DNA from: Streptomyces leeuwenhoekii
GTDB lineage: Bacteria > Actinomycetota > Actinomycetes > Streptomycetales > Streptomycetaceae
Length of the DNA: 64,000 nucleotides
NCBI RefSeq assembly: GCF_001013905.1
Contig: NZ_LN831788.1
Span: 22,371 to 86,370, forward strand
Reading direction: 5' to 3'
Position numbers and translations under genes: made by a program. Position 1 is the stretch's first letter. Every line of letters starts with the position of its first letter. Under the pieces are notes generated by a model. It ran no database searches and had not been told where the DNA came from. It worked only from the letters and a program-made list of their open reading frames with translations. This document shows positions 16,130 to 24,378 of the stretch, piece after piece.

Positions 16130-16755
16130 CCACCATCGCCTTCGTCGACATCGAGACCACCGGCCTCGACCCCATCCGTCACGAACCCTGGGAAATCGCC
16201 GTCATCCGCCGGGAACCGGACGGAACCGAAACCGAGCACCTGTGGCAACTCCGACCCAGCACCGCCCACCTACAGCACGCTGCCGACCCGGAAGCACTGC
16301 GCATCGGCCGCTACCACGAACGCGCCGCCGTCCCCACCGACGCCACCGCCGCAGACATGCTCGCCCCCAACGGCCCCGCCCCGCTCGCCGTCCTCGACGT
16401 GACCCGGCAGATCTTCCAAGCCCTACGCGGAACGGTCATGGTCGGCTCCAACCCAGCCTTCGACGCTGCCTTCCTGCACCGAATGCTCCAGCTCCCACAG
16501 CCGCCGTGGCACTACCGCGTCATCGACACCGCGACGCTCGCCGCCGGCTTCCGCCTCGGACAGGCCGCCAGCGGCGCCTACGGGGGAGACTTCCTGTTCC
16601 CCAGCGACTTCCCCTCCCTGCCGTTCTCCTCCCGCGCCCTGTCCCGCGCAGTCGGCGTCGAACCGCCCGGCGACGGCGTGGCACACACCGCCCTCGGAGA
16701 CGCCCGCTGGGCCCGCGACTTCTACGACGCCATCACCCACTCCAACCCCGCATGA
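16126..16755 (+). CDS. DEDDh 3'-5' exonuclease (DnaQ/RNase T family)
   Basis: 209 residues, GTG start. FVDIETTGLD gives the first acidic pair (Asp8, Glu10), SNPAFDAAFLHRML carries the second motif, and HTALGDARW (His187, Asp192) is the ExoIII motif of the DEDDh class, as in DNA polymerase III epsilon. The enzyme removes nucleotides from 3' ends. In a phage early operon with RuvC and SSB it probably takes part in replication fidelity or end processing. Confidence 0.85.
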   Translation: MTTIAFVDIETTGLDPIRHEPWEIAVIRREPDGTETEHLWQLRPSTAHLQHAADPEALRIGRYHERAAVPTDATAADMLAPNGPAPLAVLDVTRQIFQALRGTVMVGSNPAFDAAFLHRMLQLPQPPWHYRVIDTATLAAGFRLGQAASGAYGGDFLFPSDFPSLPFSSRALSRAVGVEPPGDGVAHTALGDARWARDFYDAITHSNPA

Positions 16756-16868
16756 ACGCCTACCTCGCCGGCTGCCTCGCCATCCGCCTAGGGCACCAGC
16801 CCGGCTACGCCACCCACCTCCGCACCGGCCGCTACGGCCCCACACCCGTCCAGGAGATCCCAACGTGA
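16752..16868 (+). CDS. Very small protein between exonuclease and resolvase
   Basis: 38 residues (MNAYLAGCLAIRLGHQPGY...), ATGA overlap with the exonuclease stop and a 4-base overlap with the resolvase GTG. Tight coupling at both ends argues that it is translated. Function unknown. Confidence 0.45.
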   Translation: MNAYLAGCLAIRLGHQPGYATHLRTGRYGPTPVQEIPT

Positions 16869-17410
16869 CCCTCACCGCCCCCGACCCTGCACCGCAGGCC
16901 CTCACCCCTCCCGTCGTCATCGGCATCGACCCCAGCCTCACCGGCACCGGCATCGCCAGCAGCGACGGCTGGGTCAACGTCATCGGCTACAAGCGGCCCC
17001 GAGCCAAAGACCCCGGCATCACCCAACTGCCGCACCCCGAACGCATCCGCGCCATGCGCAAGCTCGTCCTCCAGGTCATCGAGGCATTCCACCTCCCCGA
17101 CCTTGTCGTGATGGAACTCCCCGCCGTGTCACGCAGCGGAGGAGGGGCCCACGAACGCGGCTGGTTCTGGTGGCAGCTCTACAGCGAGCTCACCCGCTAC
17201 GGAGTCCCCACTGCCCTCATGGCCCCCAACGCCCGCGCCCTCTACGCCACCGGAAAAGGCAACGCCGCCAAGGGAGCCGTCATCGACGCCGTCACCCTCA
17301 TGGCCGCCGGCCGCGACTGGCTCGGACACCCCATCACCGACCTCCCCAAGACCCACCGGGCCGCCCTCGACAAGGCGACCTGGCCAACCCTTCCCGGAGA
17401 CCCCCGATGA
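16865..17410 (+). CDS. RuvC-like Holliday junction resolvase, possibly shortened
   Basis: 181 residues. VIGIDPSLTGTGIA (Asp22) and DLVVMELPA (Glu84) are the first two acidic sites of the RuvC nuclease fold. Then YATGKGNAAKGAVIDAVTLMAAG follows. RuvC family members usually have some 20 residues between the K-AV stretch and the final D-ADAL motif; here they are almost adjacent, with Asp141 the only acidic candidate. Part of the last catalytic motif may be missing. Resolvases cut recombination junctions and branched replication DNA before packaging. Confidence 0.75.
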   Translation: MTLTAPDPAPQALTPPVVIGIDPSLTGTGIASSDGWVNVIGYKRPRAKDPGITQLPHPERIRAMRKLVLQVIEAFHLPDLVVMELPAVSRSGGGAHERGWFWWQLYSELTRYGVPTALMAPNARALYATGKGNAAKGAVIDAVTLMAAGRDWLGHPITDLPKTHRAALDKATWPTLPGDPR

Positions 17411-17856
17411 GCACCAGCACACGCCGCCCCACAACGATCGCCGCGCCCACCACCTGGATGGAATACGGGAGCTGCCGGGAAACCGACCCCAACCTGTTCT
17501 TTCCCGAAGGTCGCGGTGCCGCAATCACCATCCAGACCGCACAGGCCAAGGCGGTGTGCCGAAACTGCCCCGTCCGCTCCCTGTGCCTGGAGTGGGCGTT
17601 GGACACCGGACAGAGCACCGGCGTGTGGGGTGGCCTGTCCGAGGACGAGCGGCGTGACCTGGCTCGGGTGCCGGAGCCGTCGATGGACCGGTGCCTGAAC
17701 GCGCAGGCGTGGATCGAGGAGCAGCTGGCCGTCGGCCGGGGGCAGAGGGAGATCGCGCGGGAGCTGGGGGTGGACCCGGGCGTGCTGGGCCGGGCCATCA
17801 AGCGGTTCCGTGACGAGCAGGCCCTGGACACGGCCGCGGAGGAGGTGGCGGCATGA
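17407..17856 (+). CDS. WhiB-like iron-sulfur regulator
   Basis: 149 residues, ATGA overlap with the resolvase. Cys23, Cys51, Cys54 and Cys60 plus GVWGG at 72-76 are the complete WhiB signature. After the Wbl core an HTH-like stretch (RGQREIARELGVDPGVLGRAIKRF) extends the protein. Phage Wbl proteins can act as dominant-negative or alternative partners of host WhiB/SigA, affecting development or superinfection. Second Wbl gene of the window. Confidence 0.9.
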   Translation: MSTSTRRPTTIAAPTTWMEYGSCRETDPNLFFPEGRGAAITIQTAQAKAVCRNCPVRSLCLEWALDTGQSTGVWGGLSEDERRDLARVPEPSMDRCLNAQAWIEEQLAVGRGQREIARELGVDPGVLGRAIKRFRDEQALDTAAEEVAA

Positions 17857-18659
17857 GCACCCTGACCCCGAAGCAGCGCGGTGACCTCGCCGAGCAGATG
17901 CTTCCCGTCGCCGCAAACCTGGCCGTCCTCGTACACGGTGACGGCGGCCCCGATGACATCGCTGATGTCCTGGCCGGGCTGGACGAGACGCAGAAGAACG
18001 CGCTGATCGTGGTCCTGGCCGGCCTGGTCGACCCGGAGCAGCCGGTCGGGAAGGCGTTGGGCTGGCTGGACTTCAACGAGCACGGCGCGCTCACCGTCCC
18101 CTCATGGTCCGAGGATCGTTCGGTCCGTGAGCTGGCGCCCGAGCCCGCCGAGGGCCTGGCGGACGACTTCGTGGACCAGGTGGCGATGCACCGGTTCGTG
18201 CAGGGCATGCCGGTGGAGGTCACAGACGCGGAGTTCCTGGCCGCGGTCCAGCAGTGCGTGGGGATGGGGATGTCGCTCGCGGACGTCGACCATCTGCGTC
18301 GCTGGCCGCGGAGGACGACGGAGAACCGGGTGAACCGGCTGCGGAAGCAGTACCAGCGCAGCGGCCGCGAGTTCCCGTCACTGGCCCAGCCGGGGACGCG
18401 GACGTTCACGGAGGCGGAGGTGGTGGCTATCCGGGAGCGTTCAGCGGCCGGCGTGTCTGACCGGGAGATCGCCATGTCGTACGGGACGGCGCGGGAGACG
18501 ATCCGGTCGATTGTGCGTGGGCATCGGTACGCCCAGTACGGCGGCCCGATCCGGGCGCCGCGGGCTGAGAAGCCTGCGAAGGCGTCACGCGAGTACATGT
18601 GCGGCCACGCGGACGAGTCGCTGGCTGCTCGGAGTGTCGAGATGAAGGAGGTTGCTTGA
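17853..18659 (+). CDS. HTH protein
   Basis: 268 residues, overlapping the WhiB gene. The C-terminal third has [42 protein letters not shown], an HTH of the kind seen in homing-endonuclease-associated or resolvase C-terminal domains. The N-terminal part is acidic and helical. Probably a DNA-binding protein; no enzymatic motif is seen. Its stop overlaps the SSB start (TGATG). Confidence 0.6.
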   Translation: MSTLTPKQRGDLAEQMLPVAANLAVLVHGDGGPDDIADVLAGLDETQKNALIVVLAGLVDPEQPVGKALGWLDFNEHGALTVPSWSEDRSVRELAPEPAEGLADDFVDQVAMHRFVQGMPVEVTDAEFLAAVQQCVGMGMSLADVDHLRRWPRRTTENRVNRLRKQYQRSGREFPSLAQPGTRTFTEAEVVAIRERSAAGVSDREIAMSYGTARETIRSIVRGHRYAQYGGPIRAPRAEKPAKASREYMCGHADESLAARSVEMKEVA

Positions 18660-19183
18660 TGGCTGGCGAGACGGTGATCACGGTGGTTGGGAACCTTGTG
18701 GACGATCCGGAGTTGCGGTTCACGGCGTCTGGTGCGGCGGTGGCGAAGTTCCGGGTGGCGTCGACGCCGCGGACGTTCAACAAGGCCAGCAACGCGTGGG
18801 AGGACGGCGAGTCGCTGTTCCTGACGTGCTCGGTGTGGCGGCAGGCCGCGGAGAACGTCGCCGAGTCCCTTCAGCGCGGCATGCGGGTCATCGTGCAGGG
18901 CCGGCTGAAGCAGCGGTCGTACGAGGACAAGCAGGGCGTGAAGCGGACGGTGTTCGAGCTGGAGGTCGACGAGATTGGGCCCAGCCTGCGGAACGCGACG
19001 GCGAAGGTGACGAAGGCGGGCGCGAGTGGTGGGGGCCGGGAGGCGTACCAGCAGGCGCGGCAGGCGTCGTCGCGGGAGGGGATGGAGGATCCGTGGACGT
19101 CGGGTACGCCGGCTTCGGGTGGTCAGGGCGCGGGGAGTTGGGGCGCGGGTTCGGGTGGCCATTCGGACGAGCCTCCGTTTTGA
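18659..19183 (+). CDS. ssb: Single-stranded DNA-binding protein
   Basis: 174 residues. The OB-fold begins [20 protein letters not shown], then [13 protein letters not shown] and [20 protein letters not shown], as in bacterial SSB. A Gly/Ser-rich linker leads to the acidic tip DEPPF, the tail by which SSB binds partner proteins. It coats single strands during replication and recombination. Last gene of the operon from promoter A, followed by a terminator. Confidence 0.95.
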   Translation: MAGETVITVVGNLVDDPELRFTASGAAVAKFRVASTPRTFNKASNAWEDGESLFLTCSVWRQAAENVAESLQRGMRVIVQGRLKQRSYEDKQGVKRTVFELEVDEIGPSLRNATAKVTKAGASGGGREAYQQARQASSREGMEDPWTSGTPASGGQGAGSWGAGSGGHSDEPPF

Positions 19184-19202
19184 GCTGAGTGGTGCTGCGG
19201 GA

Positions 19203-19230
19203 GGGGTCTGGTCTTCGGATCGGGCCCCTT
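19203..19230 (+). terminator. Terminator after ssb
   Basis: GGGG-TCT-GGTC / GATC-GGG-CCCC folds around a TTCG loop and is followed by TTTCG, 20 bases after the ssb stop. Confidence 0.65.
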
Positions 19231-19259
19231 TCGCATGCCTGGGGCCAATCCAATCCGCC

Positions 19260-19295
19260 CTATGCATTGCATTGCCATGCATAGGGCGGTACGGT
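19260..19295 (+). promoter_or_regulatory. Early promoter-operator, copy B (rightward)
   Basis: TTGCAT (19267-19272), 17 bases, TACGGT (19290-19295). The operator arms are CTATGCATTGC (19260-19270) and GCCATGCATAG (19274-19284). It lies between the ssb terminator and the next small genes. Confidence 0.8.
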
Positions 19296-19336
19296 GGAGA
19301 CATCCAAGCCCACCCTCCAGCCCACAGAGGCCCCTC

Positions 19337-19453
19337 ATGCCGACCTGCGACTGCGGCGCCACCCCCGAGGAACTGCGCGCCGGTATCCATGGCCAGCCCT
19401 GCACCAGCCGCGACGACGCCCCCGATGACCCCTCCGACCACTACAACCAGTAG
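19337..19453 (+). CDS. Very small cysteine-containing protein
   Basis: 38 residues (MPTCDCGATPEELRAGIHGQPC...), the first start after promoter B. CxCG and a later Cys might bind metal. Ends in an acidic tail. Low information, but position and codon bias fit. Confidence 0.4.
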   Translation: MPTCDCGATPEELRAGIHGQPCTSRDDAPDDPSDHYNQ

Positions 19454-19571
19454 CCCGGTCCTCGGCCCGAGGGAACCGCTCTGCCGCGCGTGCCCTAGCG
19501 CGGTCCGCTGCCCCACCCCCGACTGAGTGGGGCAGCCCTATCTCCACCACCTGGGCATCACGGAGCCAAGC

Positions 19572-19838
19572 ATGCTGAACGTCCCGATCCCACAAGACCT
19601 GTGCCCCGTGCACCGCCAGCACTTCCGGGACTGGCGCGACAACCACTACAACCCACGCAACCCGACAGAGTGGCCGGGCGGAGGGTTTCTCCTCGACAGC
19701 CGGACCAGCCATGAGGAGCGGGAGCGGGACTGGGACCGGAAGAACCTCCAGCAGATGGAGCTGATAGCTGGAATCTGCCGGTCCGGTCGATCTCCGCAGT
19801 GCGACTCTGCGCCCCCGCTGTTGAAGGACACGGCGTGA
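19572..19838 (+). CDS. Small hypothetical protein
   Basis: 88 residues, ATG 19572 with GGAG upstream (GTG 19527 possible). CPVHRQHFRDWRDNHYNPRNP followed by a charged helix. No family recognised. Confidence 0.5.
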   Translation: MLNVPIPQDLCPVHRQHFRDWRDNHYNPRNPTEWPGGGFLLDSRTSHEERERDWDRKNLQQMELIAGICRSGRSPQCDSAPPLLKDTA

Positions 19839-19948
19839 CGCACCACCCCGTGACCACAGGCCGGCCGGACCTTGGCGCCTGGCTGTGTGGCACTGCCGCC
19901 ACCGGCCCCACCCCACCCCCATGCCCGCACACCCACCGAGGAGACCCG

Positions 19949-20248
19949 ATGACCCAGCCCACCATCTACCGCATCGAGTTCGGCAAGGTCGGCGAGACCT
20001 ACCCCGTCCCGTCGATCACGCTCGAGCACACCGACCCGAACCAGTTCGCCCGTGCGGTCGCCGCGCACGCGATCCCGTACCTGACGCCGGTGCTCACCGC
20101 GCTCGGGAGGCCGGAGCTCGCGGACTGCTTCTTCCGCGTCGACCCGAACGACCCGACCTACGGCGACTTCCTGTGGGTCGACCTGATCGGCAACAAGGGC
20201 GCGCAATTCTGCCCCGCCCGGATTACAGCCGTCGCCCCCGCCCCGTGA
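19949..20248 (+). CDS. Hypothetical protein
   Basis: 99 residues, ATG behind GAGGAG. IYRIEFGKVGETYPVPSITLEHTDPNQFARAVAAHAIPYLTPVL suggests an alpha-beta fold. An in-frame GTG at 19835 would add 38 unlikely residues. Followed by a perfect hairpin. Confidence 0.6.
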   Translation: MTQPTIYRIEFGKVGETYPVPSITLEHTDPNQFARAVAAHAIPYLTPVLTALGRPELADCFFRVDPNDPTYGDFLWVDLIGNKGAQFCPARITAVAPAP

Positions 20249-20256
20249 CCACGAGC

Positions 20257-20290
20257 GGCCCGGGGCGTGCCCAGTAACACGCCCCGGGCC
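20257..20290 (+). terminator. Terminator-like perfect hairpin
   Basis: GGCCCGGGGCGTG (20257-20269) pairs perfectly with CACGCCCCGGGCC (20278-20290) around an 8-base loop. It separates the genes at 19949 and 20329. Confidence 0.75.
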
Positions 20291-20328
20291 TGCCCCGACC
20301 CTACCCAGCCCGCCCCCCTGGAGACCCC

Positions 20329-20697
20329 ATGACCATGCACGTCGAAGCCATCCTCAACATCCCCCTCGACAACGGCCGCACCATGCCCACCCGCATGGGC
20401 ATCGCCGCCGAACCCACCACCACCGATGGCCTCGTCGTTTTCCCGAAGCTGCTCGACCTCTTCGACTACGACGACAGCGTCTGGCACGTCACCCACGCCC
20501 CGACCGGCCGCTACCTGCCCATCGACTTCCCCACCGAAGAGCAGGCCGCCGGTTTCGCCGGCGCTATCGGGGGTCTTGCCGACTGGGCCAGTCTCGCGCC
20601 GGTCGTCGATGTGCCCGCTCTGGTTGCGGTGGCGTCGGAGTATGACGGCGCTGTTCACCAGCGTGTTCTCGACGCTCTCGGCCGCCGTGCCGTCTGA
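20329..20697 (+). CDS. Hypothetical protein
   Basis: 122 residues, ATG after TGGAG. MHVEAILNIPLDNGRTMPTRMGIAAEP opens a probable beta-rich region; the C-terminal half is helical. No known domain. Confidence 0.6.
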   Translation: MTMHVEAILNIPLDNGRTMPTRMGIAAEPTTTDGLVVFPKLLDLFDYDDSVWHVTHAPTGRYLPIDFPTEEQAAGFAGAIGGLADWASLAPVVDVPALVAVASEYDGAVHQRVLDALGRRAV

Positions 20698-20743
20698 CCG
20701 CCTACTCGGCTGCCTTGCCTCGGGTAGCCAGGAAAGGACCACG

Positions 20744-21472
20744 ATGACCGACCAGACCACCGCCGACCTCCTCGTGGCTGACGCCCGCCGCGCCGTTCAC
20801 GAATCGCTGGCCTTCCTCGCCGCTCCCGAAGCCGACCGAGTGCGGTCCCTGATCGCCGACCTGGAGACCGCCGTTGAGGCGCGGACTGCGATCCGCTTCA
20901 GCGACCAGCCGGCCCCGCAGCCGCCCGCCGACCTGGCCGCGCTCCGCGACCGCATCGCCGCCGCTCTCGCTGAGGCCGACGGCTGGGTGTGGATCGACGA
21001 CGAGGCCAAGGGACGCAGCTCGATGTGGCGAAGCTTCCAGCACCGTGCCGATGCGGTGTTGGCCGTGCTGCCCGCGACCACCGACCGGGCCACCGTCCTC
21101 CGCGAAGCCGCCGACCGTATCGACCGCGAGGACCTCCCGCAGGACGACGTCGACATGTTCGACAACGGCGCGCGCTGGGCCACCAAGCTTTTGCGCCGCA
21201 TGGCCGACGAGGCGCAGCCCGCCGGGCACCAGCCGCGCCGTGGTGACCAGTTCGAGACGTGGCTGAAGGCGCAGCGGGACGACTACGCCTCGGACCGCGC
21301 CAACGACCACACGATGTACGACGCTCTCGACGACCTGCTGCTCCTGTACCGGCTGCACGCCGACACCGGCACGCCGCTTGGCGAGCACGTCTGCGAGGGC
21401 CGCGTTGCCGGGGACTGCGAGTGCCTGGAGCAGCCCGCCGCCGGGGCGTGGCAGGACGGGGCGGACCGATGA
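20744..21472 (+). CDS. Hypothetical protein
   Basis: 242 residues, ATG with AGGAAAGGA upstream. It contains TVLREAADRIDREDL, a helix common in uncharacterised Streptomyces phage and plasmid proteins, and a C-terminal Cys cluster (CEGRVAGDCEC). Mostly helical and acidic. The stop overlaps the next ATG. Confidence 0.6.
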   Translation: MTDQTTADLLVADARRAVHESLAFLAAPEADRVRSLIADLETAVEARTAIRFSDQPAPQPPADLAALRDRIAAALAEADGWVWIDDEAKGRSSMWRSFQHRADAVLAVLPATTDRATVLREAADRIDREDLPQDDVDMFDNGARWATKLLRRMADEAQPAGHQPRRGDQFETWLKAQRDDYASDRANDHTMYDALDDLLLLYRLHADTGTPLGEHVCEGRVAGDCECLEQPAAGAWQDGADR

Positions 21473-21693
21473 CCGCCACCCAGATCGGCGTCGAGGTGTC
21501 CTGCGACGGACCCGACGAGCAGACCGACTGCCCCGAGAGCGCCGCAGTCCGCGCCAGCTTCGATTCGAGGACCGCCCGCCAGGTCCGTGCCGACGGCCGC
21601 GCCCAGGGCTGGACCACCCGACGCGCGCCCGGCCGGCTCTGGGACATGTGCCCGCGCTGCACCGCCGAGCGGCAGGACGGGGCGCAGCCGTGA
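21469..21693 (+). CDS. Small cysteine-containing protein
   Basis: 74 residues. SCDGPDEQTDCPESAAVRASFDSRTARQVRADGRAQGWTTRR and a C-terminal CPRC suggest a small zinc-binding fold. ATGA overlap upstream and an overlap with the XRE-LuxR gene downstream. Confidence 0.55.
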   Translation: MTATQIGVEVSCDGPDEQTDCPESAAVRASFDSRTARQVRADGRAQGWTTRRAPGRLWDMCPRCTAERQDGAQP

Positions 21694-22202
21694 CGACCGC
21701 CGCACGACCGGGCCCGACCACCCACACCGGTGGCGGGCCCGCCCCATCCCCCGACTGGGACGACCTGCTCCGCGACATCGGGGACCGTATCCGTGCCGAA
21801 CGCCAAGCACGGCGCTGGTCCCAGGAACAGCTCGCCACCCGCGCCGGTATGGATCGGCACACCGTGCGCAAAATCGAAGACGGCATCGGCAGCCTCCGCG
21901 CCTTCACCCAAGCCTGCTGGGGACTCCAGGTCGACATGGCATACCTGCTGTCCGCCCAGTGGAAGATGCCAGAGCCGCGCCCGCGCCCGTTGACGCCGCG
22001 GCAGGCGGAGGTGCTGCGGGTAGTGGCTGATGGCCGGCCGTTGGCTGTGGCCGCGAAAGCACTGGGGATGACGCCGGAGGGCCTGGCGTCGGTCTTAACG
22101 GGGCTGTATCGGCGTCTCGGGGTGGCGGGGGTACCCCGAGATCGGCGGCGCCGCGAGGCCGTGAGAGTGGCTGCCGCTCACGGCTTGATCGACGCAGCGT
22201 GA
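21690..22202 (+). CDS. XRE-LuxR double-HTH transcription regulator
   Basis: 170 residues, GTG start in the preceding stop. IGDRIRAERQARRWSQEQLATRAGMDRHTVRKIEDG is a classical XRE (Cro/C1) HTH. After a short linker LTPRQAEVLRVVADGRPLAVAAKALGMTPEGLASVLTGLYRRLGV is a LuxR/GerE-type HTH. Each half is complete, so this is a fusion of two DNA-binding domains. It is a candidate immunity or early-gene regulator, possibly for the shared 25-bp operator; that link is untested. Confidence 0.75.
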   Translation: MTTAARPGPTTHTGGGPAPSPDWDDLLRDIGDRIRAERQARRWSQEQLATRAGMDRHTVRKIEDGIGSLRAFTQACWGLQVDMAYLLSAQWKMPEPRPRPLTPRQAEVLRVVADGRPLAVAAKALGMTPEGLASVLTGLYRRLGVAGVPRDRRRREAVRVAAAHGLIDAA

Positions 22203-22220
22203 CCAAGAGTGCTGTGAAGT

Positions 22221-22243
22221 GTCTCGGTTTCCGGGGCCGAGAC
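22221..22243 (+). terminator. Terminator-like hairpin after the regulator
   Basis: GTCTCGG (22221-22227) pairs with CCGAGAC (22237-22243). It lies 18 bases after the XRE-LuxR stop. Confidence 0.55.
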
Positions 22244-22300
22244 CCGTACCCGCAAAAGTAGAACCGCGCGATTCGTAACCCACCGTGACTGGGAGCGTTG

Positions 22301-22543
22301 ATGTCCCGCATACCCTCACTCCTCACCCAGGCCGTCCTGCTCGTCGGCATAGCCTGCGGCACCGCCTGGGCGTGGCTCGCCCTCACCACCAGCCGTGTCC
22401 TGTCCCCGGGCGCGGTCATCGTGTGCACGTGCATCGCCCTCGCGCTCGCACTGGCCGTAGAGGCCGTAGCGGGGCGTGTACGCCGTGGCCGGCGCCGCCG
22501 CCCCCACGCCCGACCCCACGCCACCGGAAAGGCACTCCGATGA
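22301..22543 (+). CDS. Small two-TM membrane protein
   Basis: 80 residues, ATG with GGGAG upstream. Two hydrophobic segments (AVLLVGIACGTAWAWLALT and AVIVCTCIALALALAVEAVA) end in a very basic tail (GRVRRGRRRRPHARPH), the usual shape of small phage membrane proteins. A holin is possible in principle, but the early position argues against it. Overlaps the next membrane gene. Confidence 0.6.
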   Translation: MSRIPSLLTQAVLLVGIACGTAWAWLALTTSRVLSPGAVIVCTCIALALALAVEAVAGRVRRGRRRRPHARPHATGKALR

Positions 22544-22839
22544 GCTTCGCGCTCCTCATCAGCAGCAACTTCATCGTCTGGCCCGCTTTGCTGGCCGCGA
22601 TGTTCGGACGCATCACCAGGACACAGTCCAGCGGCATCGTCGCGATCGGCTGCATCCCTTCCATCGTGGCGTTCGTCCTGGATGGGACGACGAGCAGCGC
22701 GTCTGTCTTTGCCGCGCTGGGCGCTATCAACGCCTGGATCTGGTGGCAGGGCGGTGGCGGTGACGGCACGCGACGTCGGCTGAAGTCGTGGGGACGCCGG
22801 TTCCAGGGCGTCCGCCGTACCGCCCCCTCCCACACCTGA
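22540..22839 (+). CDS. Small membrane protein
   Basis: 99 residues, ATGA overlap with its partner. About three hydrophobic segments (ALLISSNFIVWPALLAAMFG, GIVAIGCIPSIVAFVL, SVFAALGAINAWIWW) followed by a basic tail. The two membrane proteins are translationally coupled and may act together. Confidence 0.6.
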   Translation: MSFALLISSNFIVWPALLAAMFGRITRTQSSGIVAIGCIPSIVAFVLDGTTSSASVFAALGAINAWIWWQGGGGDGTRRRLKSWGRRFQGVRRTAPSHT

Positions 22840-22867
22840 CCCCCGAACGAGACAGAGAGGACCCCGC

Positions 22868-23311
22868 ATGACCGACCGCCCCGCCCTCGAGGACCTGGAC
22901 GCCACACCTGACGACGGCCCGTGGTGCTGCAACGGCAACATGGAGGACTGCGCCCTGTGCACCGACCCGAACCCGCCATACCCGTGGATCTGCCCCGGGC
23001 ATCCGCGGACCGCGGCGAATGAGCGGATCGTGGGGGAAGCGACCCAATCGACTCAAGTTGAGCAGCACAGCTACGCCGCGGACGCTATTGCTGCGGAGTG
23101 GCACCGCCGGAACCAGCGACTCGAAGAACTGACCCAGAGCAACGGGCCGGAGGTGCAGGTGGTTCTCGTGGAGCACCTGCGTGGCGAGCTGATCGGGCTG
23201 CGTGGGGCGCTGGGGCTGGTACTGGGGGGTCAGGTGCAGGACGGCACCGCGGACTTTTTGGGATGGGCCTACTGCCAGGAGTGGAGCCGCCGGCAGGGGG
23301 TGCAGGCGTGA
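22868..23311 (+). CDS. Hypothetical protein with N-terminal Cys cluster
   Basis: 147 residues, ATG after AGAGAGGA. WCCNGNMEDCALC and CPGHP may bind zinc. The remainder is helical, with VLVEHLRGELIGLRGALGLVLGGQ. The stop overlaps the NERD gene. Function unknown. Confidence 0.6.
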   Translation: MTDRPALEDLDATPDDGPWCCNGNMEDCALCTDPNPPYPWICPGHPRTAANERIVGEATQSTQVEQHSYAADAIAAEWHRRNQRLEELTQSNGPEVQVVLVEHLRGELIGLRGALGLVLGGQVQDGTADFLGWAYCQEWSRRQGVQA

Positions 23312-23958
23312 GCGCGGGCGGGTCGGCGGCGCGTGAGGCTGCACGGCTCCGCGCGAGCGCCCGCAGGGGCCTGTGGCGGCGCCTCCTCGCCTGGCTGGGC
23401 CTCGACCGGCAGACCGCCCACCGGGAGGCTGTAGCGGCCCGCTGGGACCTCGGCGCCGCAGCCGAAGCCAACACCGCGCGGATGCTCGCCCCGCTCGAGA
23501 CGGCCGGCTGGCACGTGCTCCACGACCGGGGCTTACCCGGCTCGAGGGCGAACCTCGACCACGTGCTGATCTCCCCCTGCGGTACCGCGGTGGTCGTCCT
23601 GGACACGAAACGCTGGCACGCCCAACGCCCCACCACTCTGATCCGGGGCCGGGTGTGCTGCGGGGTGGAGGACCGGCACGGGCAGATAGAAGCCGTCGCC
23701 CGGTACGCGGCCCGTGTCGCCCAGGTCCTCGGAATGCCGACCGGGTCGGTGTGGCCACTACTCGTGGTGCACGGGTCCCCGATCTCTGGTGGCCGGCTTG
23801 AGGCGCGGGCGCCCGCGTGGCCGGGCCCGGTGTACGTCCTCGGCCCGGACTGGCTGGTGCCGACGCTCGCCCAGGCGCCGGCCGGACAGAACCCGCAGCG
23901 CGCCGCCCAGCTAGCGGCCCGGGTCGCTGCTGCTCTCCCGCCCTACCCCAGCGTCTGA
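23308..23958 (+). CDS. NERD-domain nuclease-related protein
   Basis: 216 residues, GTG start. GAAAEANTARMLAPLETAGWHVLHDRGLPGSRANLDHVLISPCGTAVVVLDTKRW follows the NERD pattern: E-x(n)-L...VLHD...NLDH...G..VVDTK. It resembles the PD-(D/E)xK nuclease core with Asp, Asp and Lys. NERD proteins are linked to DNA processing and are frequent on actinobacterial plasmids. A basic N-terminal region precedes the core. Role here not known. Confidence 0.75.
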   Translation: MSAGGSAAREAARLRASARRGLWRRLLAWLGLDRQTAHREAVAARWDLGAAAEANTARMLAPLETAGWHVLHDRGLPGSRANLDHVLISPCGTAVVVLDTKRWHAQRPTTLIRGRVCCGVEDRHGQIEAVARYAARVAQVLGMPTGSVWPLLVVHGSPISGGRLEARAPAWPGPVYVLGPDWLVPTLAQAPAGQNPQRAAQLAARVAAALPPYPSV

Positions 23959-23984
23959 ACCCGCTTCGAGCCTGGAGGACAACC

Positions 23985-24293
23985 GTGCATCTCAACCCGG
24001 ACAGCGACGACTACCCCACCCCGTTCCGTGAGTGGATCACTGAGCAGGCGCACAAGGCCGGCATGGACGACCCCGCCGGCTTCGCCAGCCACTGGGCGCC
24101 CCACAACCGGTTCGACGGTCTCTCCGACGGTGATGCGGACTCGCTGGCGTGCTTGCTGGGGGTGGGCTTCGAGGAGGTGCGTGCCGCGCACAAGGCGGAC
24201 ATTACTGTGTGGATCCGTGACCGGGAGGTGGCGGAGCATCCTGACCTGGTGGTTTTGGACGCGGTGCTGGACGGGATCGCTCGGGGCGCCTGA
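23985..24293 (+). CDS. Hypothetical protein
   Basis: 102 residues, GTG behind TGGAGGA. Acidic; LACLLGVGFEEVRAAHKADITVWIRDREVAEHPDLVVLDAVLDGI is alpha-beta in character. No family recognised. Confidence 0.55.
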   Translation: MHLNPDSDDYPTPFREWITEQAHKAGMDDPAGFASHWAPHNRFDGLSDGDADSLACLLGVGFEEVRAAHKADITVWIRDREVAEHPDLVVLDAVLDGIARGA

Positions 24294-24365
24294 TCCCGGG
24301 GTGGGTGTGGTGGCAGCCCGTCGTCTGGCTGGAGGGCCAGGTGGCGGGCTGTTTTTCTGTGCCCG

Positions 24366-24371
24366 TAATAT
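24366..24371 (+). promoter_or_regulatory. -10 element of a probable leaderless gene
   Basis: TAATAT seven bases before the ATG at 24379, in an unusually T-rich short stretch. Transcription would begin at or next to the start codon. No clear -35 is visible. Confidence 0.4.
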
Positions 24372-24378
24372 CGAACGT

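Noticed and set aside
17798..19516. A 572-residue minus-strand frame opposite the HTH and ssb genes
   Set aside because: Arg/Pro/Ser-rich antisense shadow; it would run against promoter B and the ssb terminator.
22301..22839. Holin pair
   Set aside because: Two small membrane genes are coupled, but they sit in the early region with no endolysin nearby, so a lysis role is not supported.
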